Positions 1 through 9,341 of a DNA stretch of 64,000 bases are shown here, piece after piece. The position numbers were made by a program, and so were the translations under genes. Under the pieces are notes generated by a model, which had not been told where the DNA came from, did no database searches, and saw only the letters and a list, made by a program, of their open reading frames with translations. The number at the start of each line of letters is the position of its first letter. The stretch's first letter is position 1. Source of the DNA: Streptomyces albicerus (GTDB taxonomy: Bacteria; Actinomycetota; Actinomycetes; Streptomycetales; Streptomycetaceae); the NCBI RefSeq assembly GCF_008905045.1, contig NZ_VWMY01000062.1:1-64000 (forward strand), in the 5' to 3' direction.

Positions 1-114
1 CCCCACCGCCCCCCATACGCATCCCCCATTCGGCCCACCCCCCAAAGCCCCCCGCCCCCACCCGGGCCATGGTCGTAGGAGCAGTTCCGTACGTCATGAG
101 GGGTGGATTCAGAC

Positions 115-1428
115 GTGAGCGACACCGGAGGGACGACCGGCGAGGGGGTGGTCGTGGTGGGGCCCGGGGTCGGCGCTTCCGCGACCGGTGCCGGTGTCGC
201 GCGGCGTAGGCGGCGGTGGCTGCGGTATACGGGTGTCGGGGTCGCCGTGGTCGTACTGGGGGCCGCGGGGACCGGCTGGGCGATGTACGAGAAGCTGAAC
301 GGCAACATCACGTCGGACGAGGACGCCGCCGCCGAGCTCGCCCGGTACGAGAAGGAGCGGCCGACCTCACTCGTACGCGACGCACAGAACATTCTGCTGA
401 TCGGGTCGGACTCGCGGTCGGGGGACGAGAACCGCAAGTACGGACGGGACCCCGGCACCGAGCGCTCGGACACCACGATCCTGCTGCACCTCGCGGCGAA
501 CCGGCGCAGCGCGACCGCGGTCTCGCTCCCCCGGGATCTGATGGTGGAGGTACCGAGCTGCCGCCGGCCCGACGGCAGCCGCACCGAGCCCATGTTCGTG
601 ATGTTCAACTACGCCTTCCAGCGCGGCGGTTCGGCCTGCACGATCCGTACGGTCGAGAAGCTGACTGACGTCCGGATCGACCACCACGTGGTCGTGGACT
701 TCCACGGCTTCAAGGACATGGTCGACGCGGTCGACGGCGTCGAGGTGTGCCTGAAGGAACCGATGGACGACCCCGCCGCCAAACTGCGGCTGCCCGCGGG
801 CAAGGTGAAACTCAACGGCGAACAGGCCCTCGGCTACGTACGCGCCCGCAAGAGCCTCGGCAACGGCAGCGACACCGACCGGATCGACCGCCAGCAGCGC
901 TTCCTGGGCGCGCTCGTCAGCAAGGTGCGCAGCAATGACGTACTGCTGAATCCCGTGAAGCTCTACCCGGTGCTGGACGCGGCGACCTCGTCGCTCACCA
1001 CCGACCCGGGACTGGCGAGCCTGCGGGGCCTGTACGACCTGGTGCGCGGCATGCGCAACATCCCCACCGAACGCGTGCAATTCCTTACGGTGCCGCGGGA
1101 GTCGTACATCTACAACGCCAATCGTGACCAGCTCATGGAACCCGAGGCGGAGAAGCTTTTCGAACGGCTGCGCAAGGACGCGCCGTTGGAGGTCGCGAAG
1201 GAACTTCCGGAGGATTCCGGCAAAAAGAGTGGTAATGCGGCATCGGAGGATGAGGAAACCCCGTACGAGGGCGGTGACGAAGAGGCGTACGACTCCTCGT
1301 ACGACTACGAAGAGGAGTCGTACGACGACGGGAAGCCAGGCGGAAAGCGGCCCGACGGTCCCGCCGAGACTCCGGAACCGGTGCCGACTTTTCACGGGAA
1401 CACGGCCGCCGAGGACACCTGCGGGTAA
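115..1428 (+). CDS. LCP family protein (cell-wall glycopolymer ligase) with acidic tail
   Basis: LytR-CpsA-Psr proteins transfer undecaprenyl-linked glycopolymers to peptidoglycan at the outer membrane face. A short cytosolic N-terminus is followed by one membrane segment (about residues 35-57) and an LCP domain containing LLIGSDSR, SLPRD and YVRARKSLGNGSDTDR, which carry the phosphate-binding arginines and aspartates of the family. There is no LytR_C domain. Instead the last 60 or so residues are very rich in Asp, Glu and Tyr. A GTG at 103 is also in frame, but GAGGGG at 98-103 sits at the right distance for the GTG at 115. It is the first of three tandem LCP genes. Family assignment is firm; the attached polymer is unknown. 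Confidence 0.9.
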   Translation: MSDTGGTTGEGVVVVGPGVGASATGAGVARRRRRWLRYTGVGVAVVVLGAAGTGWAMYEKLNGNITSDEDAAAELARYEKERPTSLVRDAQNILLIGSDSRSGDENRKYGRDPGTERSDTTILLHLAANRRSATAVSLPRDLMVEVPSCRRPDGSRTEPMFVMFNYAFQRGGSACTIRTVEKLTDVRIDHHVVVDFHGFKDMVDAVDGVEVCLKEPMDDPAAKLRLPAGKVKLNGEQALGYVRARKSLGNGSDTDRIDRQQRFLGALVSKVRSNDVLLNPVKLYPVLDAATSSLTTDPGLASLRGLYDLVRGMRNIPTERVQFLTVPRESYIYNANRDQLMEPEAEKLFERLRKDAPLEVAKELPEDSGKKSGNAASEDEETPYEGGDEEAYDSSYDYEEESYDDGKPGGKRPDGPAETPEPVPTFHGNTAAEDTCG

Positions 1429-1664
1429 AGCGCTCACCAAGACGGGGAACCCCTGCTCTAACAAATGCGTCGGATTGCCCAGTTGTAGGTACGTGGAATT
1501 TGTCACTGGCGTCGCTCGACGCTGAACTGGGCGGATAGTGTGAGCGATCCGGTGTACCCGGCCCCGAGGTCTGACTTGAGGTCGCGCACTGGATGGACCG
1601 ACTGACCGAGCGTCTTTTGAGGGGGAAAGACGCCGCGTGGCCCCGACGGAGGACTCAAGTAACC

Positions 1665-3407
1665 GTGGACGCGCAAGGCCGTGGGCGGGCGGACGATATC
1701 GACCCCGCAGACCAGTGGGTACTCAATCCGAACACCGGCGACTACGAACTGCGACTGCAGGCTTCCGCACCGCAGCCGGCGGTTCCCGGTCCCCGGAGAA
1801 CCGCCACGCGCGCCGGAGGGGCAACAGCGCGCCAGACCACCGTGCCGGGCCGGGAGCGCCGGGGGACGCCCGAGGAGGCACCTGACCCGGGCATCCCGGG
1901 ACCCCGCAGACGACGCACGCCGCAGGCCCCGCCGCCAGGCCGCCGCAAGGGCCGACCGCAGAAGTCGAAGGGCAAGAAGATCTTGGTCGGGACAGGCGGC
2001 ACGGTGGCCTTCCTGCTGGTCGCGGCGAGCGTGGGCGGGTACCTCTACTACCAGCACCTCAACAACAACATCACGTCGGTCTCCGACGACGGCGCGGGCA
2101 CCGGCGGTTTCAGCAAGGACCGCGCGATCAACATCCTGCTGGTCGGCACGGACAAGCGCACCGGTTCGGGGAACTCCGGGTACGGCGACTCCGGGAGCGC
2201 CGGTCACGCCGACACCACGGTGCTGCTGCACGTCGCCAAGGACCGTTCGAACGCCACCGCGATGAGCATCCCTCGTGACCTGATCACCGACATCCCGGAC
2301 TGCCCGACGACTCAGGAGGACGGCAGCACCAAGGTCATCAAGGGCACGCCGAGCACTCGCTTCAACAACAGCCTCGGCCAGGAAGGGCGTACGCCGAGCT
2401 GCACAATGCGGACCGTCACCGCGATGACCGGCATCAAGATGGACCACTTCATGGTGGCCGACTTCAATGCGGTCAAGACGCTGACCTCGGCGGTCGAAGG
2501 TGTCGAGGTCTGCCTGGCCAAGGACATCAACGACCCGGATTCCAAGCTCAACCTGCCCAAGGGCAAGCACACCATCGAGGGCGAGGAGGCACTCTCCTTC
2601 GTCCGTACCCGCCACTCCGTGGGCTTCGGCGGCGACCTGAGCCGGATCGAGATCCAGCAGCAGTTCCTCAGCTCGCTGATGCGCAAGCTCAAGTCGAACG
2701 ACACCCTCACCAGCCCGACGAAGCTCGTGAAGCTGGCCGAGGCGGGCACCAAGGCGCTGACCGTCGACTCGGAGATCGGCAGCATCACCAAGCTCCGCGA
2801 TCTGGGCCTGGAACTGGGCAAGTTCGACATGAAGAACCTGTCCTTCACGACGGTGCCGGTGGTCGACAACCCGACCGAGGACATCAAGGCGACGGTCGTC
2901 CTCAAGGAGCCCGGTGCCAGGGAGCTGTTCTCCCTGGTGAAGGACGACGTGTCACTCACCGCCGTCAAGCAGCAGGAGAAGAAGGAGAAGGCCGCCGTGG
3001 CCGCCCGGCTCAAGGGCACCAAGGCCGACCCTTCGGAGGTACGCGTCAGGGTCCTCAACGGCGGCGCCCCCGCCGGGTCCGCGCAGCAAGCCCTCAACTG
3101 GCTGCAGATCGAGAAGGGCGTGACCAAGTCCGAGAACGCGGGCAACGCCGGGGTGACGCTGAAGAAGACGACTCTCGAGTACGCTCCCGACCAGGCCGAT
3201 CAAGCACGTAGGCTCGCCGACCTCATGGGTCTGCCCGGGTCGGCGATGAAGCCGGGCGAGAGCGTGACCAACTCCCAGGGCCTGCCTGCGATCTCGCTGA
3301 CTCTGGGAGAGGACTTCAAGGGGGCCGGGGTTTCACTGACCGCTCCGGCAGCCGGGTCGGCGGACGTCGACAAGTCCACTGCAGACAAGGTTGAGTGCGC
3401 CGAGTAA
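1665..3407 (+). CDS. LCP family protein with C-terminal LytR_C domain
   Basis: This is the second of the tandem LCP enzymes, predicted to attach glycopolymers to peptidoglycan. The cytosolic N-terminus is about 100 residues and basic/Pro-rich. One membrane segment (FLLVAASVGGYLYY) precedes an LCP domain with ILLVGTDKR, SIPRD and FVRTRHSVGFGGDLSR. A LytR_C domain starts near VRVRVLNGG. I chose the GTG at 1665 (protein begins MDAQGRGRADD, with GGAGG at 1648) because it matches what I recall of Streptomyces homologues. An in-frame ATG at 1593 gives 24 more residues but has no ribosome site that looks better. The product is about 580 residues. Confidence 0.87.
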   Translation: MDAQGRGRADDIDPADQWVLNPNTGDYELRLQASAPQPAVPGPRRTATRAGGATARQTTVPGRERRGTPEEAPDPGIPGPRRRRTPQAPPPGRRKGRPQKSKGKKILVGTGGTVAFLLVAASVGGYLYYQHLNNNITSVSDDGAGTGGFSKDRAINILLVGTDKRTGSGNSGYGDSGSAGHADTTVLLHVAKDRSNATAMSIPRDLITDIPDCPTTQEDGSTKVIKGTPSTRFNNSLGQEGRTPSCTMRTVTAMTGIKMDHFMVADFNAVKTLTSAVEGVEVCLAKDINDPDSKLNLPKGKHTIEGEEALSFVRTRHSVGFGGDLSRIEIQQQFLSSLMRKLKSNDTLTSPTKLVKLAEAGTKALTVDSEIGSITKLRDLGLELGKFDMKNLSFTTVPVVDNPTEDIKATVVLKEPGARELFSLVKDDVSLTAVKQQEKKEKAAVAARLKGTKADPSEVRVRVLNGGAPAGSAQQALNWLQIEKGVTKSENAGNAGVTLKKTTLEYAPDQADQARRLADLMGLPGSAMKPGESVTNSQGLPAISLTLGEDFKGAGVSLTAPAAGSADVDKSTADKVECAE

Positions 3408-3416
3408 CCCACCGGG

Positions 3417-3447
3417 TCCCTCGTGCGTCTAACTGACGTACGAGGGA
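3417..3447 (+). terminator. Hairpin between two LCP genes
   Basis: TCCCTCGTGCGT pairs with ACGTACGAGGGA over 12 bp (one G-T pair) with a 7-base loop. It lies 10 bases after the preceding stop codon. No T-run follows, so this is a GC-type or attenuating terminator. It would mask a ribosome site for a GTG at 3454 and so favours the ATG at 3484 for the next gene. Confidence 0.65.
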
Positions 3448-3483
3448 TTCCGTGTGTCAGGCGCAGGGTGGGGAGGCAGGGAG

Positions 3484-5118
3484 ATGGTGCAAAGCAACGT
3501 GCGTGGGGAGGGGACCCGACCACGTGACCAGTCGGCCGCGGGGGACGGCGGCTCGCGCAGTGGTGGTGCCAAGTCGGAGGGGGGTGACGCCGGCGGTGGC
3601 CGGCACGGCAGATCACCGCGACGCCGCGGCAAACAACACGGCATACTCCGGTGGTCCGCCGCGACTCTCGCGGTGCTCATACTCGGGACGGCCGGCGCCG
3701 GTTATCTCTACTACCAGCATCTGAACAGCAACATACGCAAGGGCGAGCGCACCAGCGGAGACTCCAAGGCGGAGAAGGCTAAACCGAACGCGGCCGGCCA
3801 GACACCGCTGAACATCCTGCTGATCGGCTCCGACAGCCGTAACTCCACGGAGAACGTCAAGCTCGGCGGCAGCAGGGACCAGGTCGGCAGCAAACCGCTG
3901 GGCGACGTCCAGATGCTCATCCACCTGGCCGCGGACCGCAAGAGCGCCGCCGTCGTGAGTATTCCGCGCGACACCCGGGTCGACATCCCGAAGTGCACTG
4001 ACCCCGAGACCGACGAGCCGTACCCGGCGACCAACAACATCATCAACGCGTCGCTGGGCCGCGGCGGAGCCGGCTGCACCCTTGCCACCTGGCAGAACCT
4101 CACCGGGGTCTACATCGACCACTGGATGACGATCGACTTCGCGGGTGTGGTGAAGATGGCGGACGCCATCGGCGGTGTCGAGGTCTGCGTGGAGCACAAG
4201 ATGTGGGACCGCCCGCTGCCCGGCGTTTCCGGCGGCTCCGGCCTGAAGCTGGATGCCGGCAAGCAGAAGGTCAAGGGCAAGAAGGCACTGCAGTGGCTGC
4301 GCACCAGGCACGCCTTTTACAGCGATCTGGGCCGGGCCAAGGCCCAGCACATGTACATGAACTCGATGATCCGCACACTGAAGGACCAAAACGTCTTCAC
4401 CGACGGCGGGCGGCTGATGAGCCTGGCCGAGGCCGCCACGAAGTCCCTGAAGGTCTCCGAGGAGCTCGGCTCGGTCAAGGAACTGTACGACCTGGGCATG
4501 CAGCTCAAGACGGTGCCGGCCGGCCGCATCACCATGACGACCATTCCGACCGTCAAGGACCCTCTGGACGCGAACCATCTGATCCCGGCGGGCGCCGACG
4601 CCGAGAAGATGTGGACGATGATCCGCGACGACATCCCGTTCGACAAGGGCGGGGACTCGAAGAAGAAGCCGGCCGCGGAGCCGGTCTCCAAGGACCCCGC
4701 GGCCGCGGACGACGAGATCGGCGTGGTGGTGCAGAACGGCACGCGGTCGGCCACGCTCGGCCCGGTCGGCGGCAGGGCGAACGCGATCACCCAGCTGCTC
4801 GCCCAGAAGGGCTTCACCAAGGCGGCGGCCGACTTGTCGGCGGTGGCCGAGGACAAGACGGTCGTCCGCTTCCCGAGCGCCGAGTTGGAGGGCGACGCCC
4901 AGCGCGTGGCCAAGTCGCTGGGGATTCCGCTGAGTTCGGTGAAGAAGTCGACCGACGTATCCGGAGTCACCCTTGTCGTGGGCGCCGACTGGCGTACCGG
5001 CACGGCCTATCCGAAGCAGTCCGCGCCCGAGGCCGGGGATCTCCCCAAGGATGCCGACGCCGTGAGCGGTTCCGACAGTGACGCGTGCATGCCGGTGTAC
5101 GAGCCCTACCGCTTGTGA
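3484..5118 (+). CDS. LCP family protein with C-terminal LytR_C domain
   Basis: This is the third tandem LCP protein. A basic, glycine/serine-rich N-terminus leads to a membrane segment ending in AGYLYYQHLNSN, a sequence nearly shared with the preceding LCP protein. The LCP domain has ILLIGSDSR, SIPRD and WLRTRHAF. A LytR_C domain begins near GVVVQNGTRSA. The ATG at 3484 is preceded by GGGGAGGCAGGGAG at good spacing; an in-frame GTG at 3454 lies beside the upstream hairpin. In the usual TR.....DL.R motif this copy reads TRHAFYSDLGRAK, close to its sisters. The similarity suggests local duplication followed by divergence. Confidence 0.87.
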   Translation: MVQSNVRGEGTRPRDQSAAGDGGSRSGGAKSEGGDAGGGRHGRSPRRRGKQHGILRWSAATLAVLILGTAGAGYLYYQHLNSNIRKGERTSGDSKAEKAKPNAAGQTPLNILLIGSDSRNSTENVKLGGSRDQVGSKPLGDVQMLIHLAADRKSAAVVSIPRDTRVDIPKCTDPETDEPYPATNNIINASLGRGGAGCTLATWQNLTGVYIDHWMTIDFAGVVKMADAIGGVEVCVEHKMWDRPLPGVSGGSGLKLDAGKQKVKGKKALQWLRTRHAFYSDLGRAKAQHMYMNSMIRTLKDQNVFTDGGRLMSLAEAATKSLKVSEELGSVKELYDLGMQLKTVPAGRITMTTIPTVKDPLDANHLIPAGADAEKMWTMIRDDIPFDKGGDSKKKPAAEPVSKDPAAADDEIGVVVQNGTRSATLGPVGGRANAITQLLAQKGFTKAAADLSAVAEDKTVVRFPSAELEGDAQRVAKSLGIPLSSVKKSTDVSGVTLVVGADWRTGTAYPKQSAPEAGDLPKDADAVSGSDSDACMPVYEPYRL

Positions 5119-5140
5119 CGGTGCGGCGGCCGGCCGTGCT

Positions 5141-5183
5141 GTGTCAGGGGGTCTCGTCCAGGGAGGACGAGACCCCCTGACAC
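5141..5183 (+). terminator. Strong terminator closing the LCP triplet
   Basis: GTGTCAGGGGGTCTCGTCC and its exact reverse complement form a 19-bp perfect stem with a 5-base loop (AGGGA). It starts 22 bases after the stop codon of the third LCP gene. Confidence 0.9.
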
Positions 5184-5394
5184 ATCCGGCCTGACAGCCG
5201 ATCTGAGGCGCGGCATCCGAGGCACTGGATCCGAGATCCGAGACACTGGATCCATGATCAGTATCTTCCGGCCAACCGCGCTGCGGATTTGAGCCAATTC
5301 ATGAGCATGACATGTTCGTGTTGATCTCCGACATGCCAAGATCACCGCTCGGTACCACAACGACCGATCTTGTAACCACATAGGGGGATCAATC

Positions 5395-5856
5395 ATGGCT
5401 ATACGCAAGAGACTTGGCAGTGCCGCCGCCGCACTCGGCATCGCGGCAGCCACCCTGGTCATCAGCGCTCCCACGGCTTCGGCCGGCGGCTACGGCTGCG
5501 CGGGCAACCAGATCGCCACCTACCCCGTGAAGTACGGCTCGACCACGTACGGCACCCTCCACGTGTACTACGACTCGTCGACCGGCAAGAACTGCGCGGT
5601 CAACGTCGCCACCACCGCGGGTGGGTACGGGGTGGACAAGTACATGGAGGTGACGATCACGCGCTGTTCCGAAACGTCTCCTTCCTCCACGTGCCATGTA
5701 CAGGATCAGGACTTCGAGGGTTACTACCCCTTCAAGTACTACGCCGGGCCGGTCACGGTGAGCGCGGCCAACCACTGCATCAATATCTCGGGGCGCATCA
5801 ACTACAACGGCAACAAGGCGTTCGGAACCGCTTACGGGGCGAAACACTGCGGCTGA
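5395..5856 (+). CDS. Small secreted protein, spore-associated protein A (SapA)-like
   Basis: The protein has 153 residues with a classical signal peptide (MAIRKRLGSAAAALG, hydrophobic core, cleavage near TASAG at about residue 29). The mature part is rich in Tyr, Gly and Thr and has six Cys; the stretch YDSSTGKNCAVNV is typical of proteins annotated as SapA in Streptomyces. The role is unknown beyond export. The ATG is preceded by AGGGGGATC. A 276-bp upstream region after the LCP terminator implies its own promoter. The assignment rests on remembered family resemblance. Confidence 0.7.
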   Translation: MAIRKRLGSAAAALGIAAATLVISAPTASAGGYGCAGNQIATYPVKYGSTTYGTLHVYYDSSTGKNCAVNVATTAGGYGVDKYMEVTITRCSETSPSSTCHVQDQDFEGYYPFKYYAGPVTVSAANHCINISGRINYNGNKAFGTAYGAKHCG

Positions 5857-5903
5857 CCTCAGCGTCGAGCCGACTGGCGCAAGAGCAGCGCTCCTGACGA
5901 GGA

Positions 5904-5933
5904 CGGGCCCCTCCCCCACCGGGGAGGGGCCCG
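5904..5933. terminator. Bidirectional terminator between convergent genes
   Basis: CGGGCCCCTCCCC and GGGGAGGGGCCCG form a perfect 13-bp stem with a 4-base loop, placed between the ends of the SapA-like gene and the convergent I36-like gene. Confidence 0.85.
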
Positions 5934-5970
5934 CTCCAGTTCCCGCAGGGCCTACGGGGTCAGCGTCGGC

Positions 5971-6387
5971 TCAGCGCCAGCGGAAGGACGCGTTGTTGTT
6001 GTAGGTGTTGGAGAGGTTGCCCTTGTCGCGCGGCGGCGCGACGTCGGAGGCGCCGGCGTAGTTCGAGTTGAAGTAGGAGACACCGGTCTTGCTGTCGTGG
6101 CTGTTCGCGTAGGACGCGGCGTTGTTCTTCACGGGCGTGCCCACGCCGTTGGTGCCCTGGCCGCCGTTCGAGAAGTTCCAGCCGGCCCAGTTCGAGCGGT
6201 TCTCGTATGTGTTGGTCCAGCCGCCCCTCTGGCCGGAGTTGTACCAGAGGCAGTAGTCGACATCGATGACACCGCCGCACAGACCGTCCGGGATGTCGTC
6301 GGCCTGGGCCGGTGCCGCGGTGGCCAGCATGCCGAGAGCGCCGGCGGCCGCCAGGGCGGCGGTGAGGGCGGAAGTACGGAAACGCAT
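5971..6387 (-). CDS. Secreted peptidase-inhibitor I36-like protein
   Basis: The product has 138 residues. A Sec signal peptide (MRFRTSALTAALAAAG, cleavage near APAQA-DD) precedes a mature domain with the CLWYNSGQRGGW motif and repeated Asn/Ser/Tyr segments (NNAASYANSHDS, YNNNASFRW), as in Streptomyces proteins annotated as I36 peptidase inhibitors with a crystallin-like fold. The ATG has AAGGGAC upstream. It is the last gene of the minus-strand set adaptor-ATPase-permease-lipoprotein-I36. A homologue lies on the plus strand at the other side of that set. Inhibitor activity is only a family label. Confidence 0.75.
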   Translation of the reverse strand: MRFRTSALTAALAAAGALGMLATAAPAQADDIPDGLCGGVIDVDYCLWYNSGQRGGWTNTYENRSNWAGWNFSNGGQGTNGVGTPVKNNAASYANSHDSKTGVSYFNSNYAGASDVAPPRDKGNLSNTYNNNASFRWR

Positions 6388-6440
6388 GAGATGGGTGTCC
6401 CTTCTGTCCTGCGGATGGGGGGTGGTCAGGCAGCGACGGT

Positions 6441-7319
6441 TCACCGGGATTCGCCCAGCTCGGCGGCAGCCCGCTTGAGCTGGTCCGTCTTGTGCCGCTT
6501 GATCCGGGCGAGTTCCTCGGCGTTCTCGTCGATCTCCGCCCGCTGCCATTCGGACTCGACGTCGAACCAGGTGCTGACGAGTCCGGTCTTCTTCTTGCAT
6601 TCGACGTCCGCTCGGGCCGTCGAAATCTCGGCGGGGCTGGTCTTCTCGGCCCCGAACGCCGGGTCGTCGATGGCGTCCATGGGTGAGGCATAGCGGTACC
6701 CCTTGGCCGCCATGCACGAGGACCACGTGCGGAAGACAGTGAGGACGCGGGGGTCCTTCTGGCTGCGGACGAAGCTCTCCATGTTCAGTTCGCGGGCAGA
6801 CTTGTCCGGGCCGAACTCGGCGTCCCCGCCCGCCAGTCGTCGCTTGGCCTCGCCGATGCACCCGCCGTCGGGGTCGAGCGAACCGTCCGCGAGAGGCTTG
6901 CCCGCGAGCGCGACGCGGCCGGCCTCGCCCAGCGACTTGGTGGCCGACTCACCGGCCTTCGGGGTCGGGAAGTGATAGCCGTACGCCTCTGCCGTATGCG
7001 AGTTGGCAATGCCGTAGCGGCGGTCCATGACCCCGATGTCGGGGGACTGCGTGTCGTCCGGGCGGTAGTCGAAGCCGGAGCGCTTCATACAGCGCTGGGC
7101 CAGGCTGCTCATCGCGTCGGTCATCAGGCCGAGTTCGGACTCCGAGAAGATGTAGCCCTCGATGGGCAGGGCCAGATCCGCCGTGAGGCTGGACGACTTG
7201 GGCGCGATGGAGCTGTCCGGCTGCTCCGGTACGGCCGTCTTGTCGCCGTCGCCGGAGCCGGAGCAGCCCGCGAGGAGCAGAGCTGTGGCGAGCAGGGCGG
7301 TCGCTGTCGTCTTTCGCAC
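6441..7319 (-). CDS. Lipoprotein of unknown function (paralogue of the plus-strand copy)
   Basis: The GTG start follows AAGGAAGAGAC. A lipoprotein signal ends with the lipobox LLAGC, so the 292-residue product should be anchored outside the membrane. I do not recognise the domain. Clear conserved blocks are shared with the lipoprotein at 11377-12330: RYGI, AYGYH, GGCIGEA, SQKDPRV, WSSCM, GYRYASPM and ADVECKKK, followed by a charged helical tail. Each copy is next to an I36-like secreted protein, so the two protein types probably work together. It lies 58 bp downstream of the ABC permease gene. Confidence 0.72.
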   Translation of the reverse strand: MRKTTATALLATALLLAGCSGSGDGDKTAVPEQPDSSIAPKSSSLTADLALPIEGYIFSESELGLMTDAMSSLAQRCMKRSGFDYRPDDTQSPDIGVMDRRYGIANSHTAEAYGYHFPTPKAGESATKSLGEAGRVALAGKPLADGSLDPDGGCIGEAKRRLAGGDAEFGPDKSARELNMESFVRSQKDPRVLTVFRTWSSCMAAKGYRYASPMDAIDDPAFGAEKTSPAEISTARADVECKKKTGLVSTWFDVESEWQRAEIDENAEELARIKRHKTDQLKRAAAELGESR

Positions 7320-7377
7320 GTCTCTTCCTTGGGAGCCATGGGGGGCTGGGAGCTGAGCGAACGGGGAGCGGTGTGCC

Positions 7378-8646
7378 TCAGCGGCGCAACGCCTCCGCGG
7401 GTTGGATGCGGCTGGCGCGCCACGCCGGGTAGAGCCCCGCGAGGACCCCGGTGACCAGGCCGATCGCCGGGGCGGCGACGACGGTCGCCGGGTGGATGAC
7501 CGGTGTCCAGTCACGGACCACCGCCATGACGACCACGGTCACCGTGCCGAGGCTCGTGCCGACCAGCCCGCCGAGAGCCCCCAGGGCGCCCGACTCCGTC
7601 AGGAACTGCACGGTGATGTGGCGGCCTCGGGCGCCGAGCGCTCTGCGCAGGCCGATCTCCCCGGTTCGTTCGAGGACGGCGACGAGCGTGGTGTTGGCGA
7701 TACCGACCGCTCCGATCACCAGGCAGATCCCGGCCATCAGCATGAAGAGCTGGTTGAGGTCGGAGGTGACGTCGCCGCGCAGGGATCTCGGATCCGGCGG
7801 CGGGACGACCTTGAAGTGGTCGGGGTGCGCGGGGTCGAGGGCCAGGGCTGCCTCGGAGGCGATCTGCCGGGCGGCCCCCAGCTCGGTGGAGATGAGCATC
7901 TTGGCCCGCTGTCCTGCCTCCGGACCGCCCCAGATCTCCTCGGCCGTGGTCCGCGGCACCACCACCGACAGCAGCAGGTCCGCCTTGCGCTGCACGTCGT
8001 CGACAATGCCGATCACCGTGAAGGCACGGTCTTCCACGAAGATGGCCGGGGCCGTCTCCAGCGTGGTGATGCCCAGGCGGGAGGCGAGCCCGGCGCCGAT
8101 CACGGCGACGTTCTCACCACGCCGGTCGTGGTACGCGTCGAAGATCCGCCCCTGCGCGAGGTGCGGGCCGGCCGCCGCGAGGACTCCGGGTGACGCGGCG
8201 ACCACTTGCGTCTGCTCCCCCGTGCCCTCCGTACCGACGGGCGCGGCGCTCACCACAGTGTCGGGCCCGAGGCGCACGGGCCAGTACACACCGGCCTCGC
8301 GGACCCCGCCCAGCGCACCGATACGGCGGTCCGCGTCGGCGGGGAAGGCGTTGGGGAGGAACTCGGGCCGCTCGCCTCCGGTGTCCTCGACGGTCACCTC
8401 GGTGGCGGTCAACTCGTTGAAGCGGGAGTCGATCTGTGAGGACGTGGTCGCCGTGAGGCCGAGGACCGCGACGAACGTGCCGACGCCCAGCACGGTACCC
8501 AGCGCGGTCAGGACGGAGCGCGCCGGACGCTGGAGGATTCCGGCGACGGACTCGGACAGCAGGTCGCGCGGACTGAACCGCGACCGGTCGGCTGTCGTTT
8601 CCCGTGCCCTCCGTCGCGGCACCCACTTCATCTTGCGGCCCGGCAT
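7378..8646 (-). CDS. ABC transporter permease, MacB/FtsX type
   Basis: This is a 422-residue permease of the MacB/LolC/FtsX group: a basic N-terminus, a first membrane helix (SVLTALGTVLGVGTFVAVLG), a large external domain of about 200 residues, and three C-terminal helices with the conserved GEIGLRRALGARGRHI loop and a final PAWRASRIQPAEALR. The ATG overlaps the stop of the ATPase gene (TGATG), giving translational coupling. With its partners it should move a substrate from or across the membrane; the nearby secreted I36-like proteins and lipoproteins are candidate clients by position only. Confidence 0.87.
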   Translation of the reverse strand: MPGRKMKWVPRRRARETTADRSRFSPRDLLSESVAGILQRPARSVLTALGTVLGVGTFVAVLGLTATTSSQIDSRFNELTATEVTVEDTGGERPEFLPNAFPADADRRIGALGGVREAGVYWPVRLGPDTVVSAAPVGTEGTGEQTQVVAASPGVLAAAGPHLAQGRIFDAYHDRRGENVAVIGAGLASRLGITTLETAPAIFVEDRAFTVIGIVDDVQRKADLLLSVVVPRTTAEEIWGGPEAGQRAKMLISTELGAARQIASEAALALDPAHPDHFKVVPPPDPRSLRGDVTSDLNQLFMLMAGICLVIGAVGIANTTLVAVLERTGEIGLRRALGARGRHITVQFLTESGALGALGGLVGTSLGTVTVVVMAVVRDWTPVIHPATVVAAPAIGLVTGVLAGLYPAWRASRIQPAEALRR

Positions 8647-9341
8647 CAGACAGCCACCTGCTCGCTGAGCGCGCCGTCCCTGATGGCGATCGTGCGGCGA
8701 CCGCGGGCGGCGACGTCCGGCGCGTGGGTGATCACCAGGAGGGTGATGCCGTCCCGGTGGAGCTCGTCGAGGAGCCCGAGGACCGACTCGGCCGTGTGCG
8801 TGTCGAGGTTGCCGGTCGGTTCGTCGCACAGCAGCAGCGACGGCCGGGCGACCAGGGCCCGGGCGATGGCGACGCGCTGGCGTTCGCCTCCGGAGAGCCG
8901 GGTGGGCAGTGCGTCGGTCCGGTGTTCGAGGCCGACTCGGTGCAGTGCCTCGCGGGCCCGCTCCCGGCGGCCGCGGCGCACCCCGCCGTTGTAGACCATC
9001 GCCAGCTCGACGTTCTCCAGCGCGGAGCGGTGCGGCAGCAGGTGGAAGCTCTGGAACACGAATCCGATGCGCCGTCCGCGCAGTCCGGTGCGGTCGGCGT
9101 CGGCCAGCGGTCCGGTGTCGATGCCGTCGAGGAGGTACTGCCCCTCGGTGGGTGCGTCCAGCAGCCCGGCGATGTTGAGGAACGTCGACTTGCCGGAGCC
9201 GGAGGGTCCGACGATCGTGACGTACTCCCCGTGCCGGATCACCAGGTCACAGGGTTTCAGGGCCGGTACGGGCGGCGGCCCGGGATACGTGAGACCCGCG
9301 CCGCGGAACTCGATGACCGGCGGCACGGCGGGTGTGGTCAC
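8646..9341 (-). CDS. ABC transporter ATP-binding protein, MacB/LolD type
   Basis: The product has 231 residues with every ABC motif: Walker A GPSGSGKST, Q-loop FVFQSFHLLP, signature LSGGERQRVAIARAL, Walker B LLLCDEPTGNLD and the switch His in ITHAP. The layout and the FQSFHLLP signature place it in the MacB/LolD group that powers FtsX-like permeases. The GTG start overlaps the upstream stop by 4 bases (GTGA) and its own stop overlaps the permease start, so the three genes are one translational unit. Confidence 0.92.
   Translation of the reverse strand: MTTPAVPPVIEFRGAGLTYPGPPPVPALKPCDLVIRHGEYVTIVGPSGSGKSTFLNIAGLLDAPTEGQYLLDGIDTGPLADADRTGLRGRRIGFVFQSFHLLPHRSALENVELAMVYNGGVRRGRRERAREALHRVGLEHRTDALPTRLSGGERQRVAIARALVARPSLLLCDEPTGNLDTHTAESVLGLLDELHRDGITLLVITHAPDVAARGRRTIAIRDGALSEQVAV

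Noticed and set aside
1..114. Gene at the left edge
   Set aside because: The first 114 bases are C-rich with no convincing frame or start; treated as intergenic.
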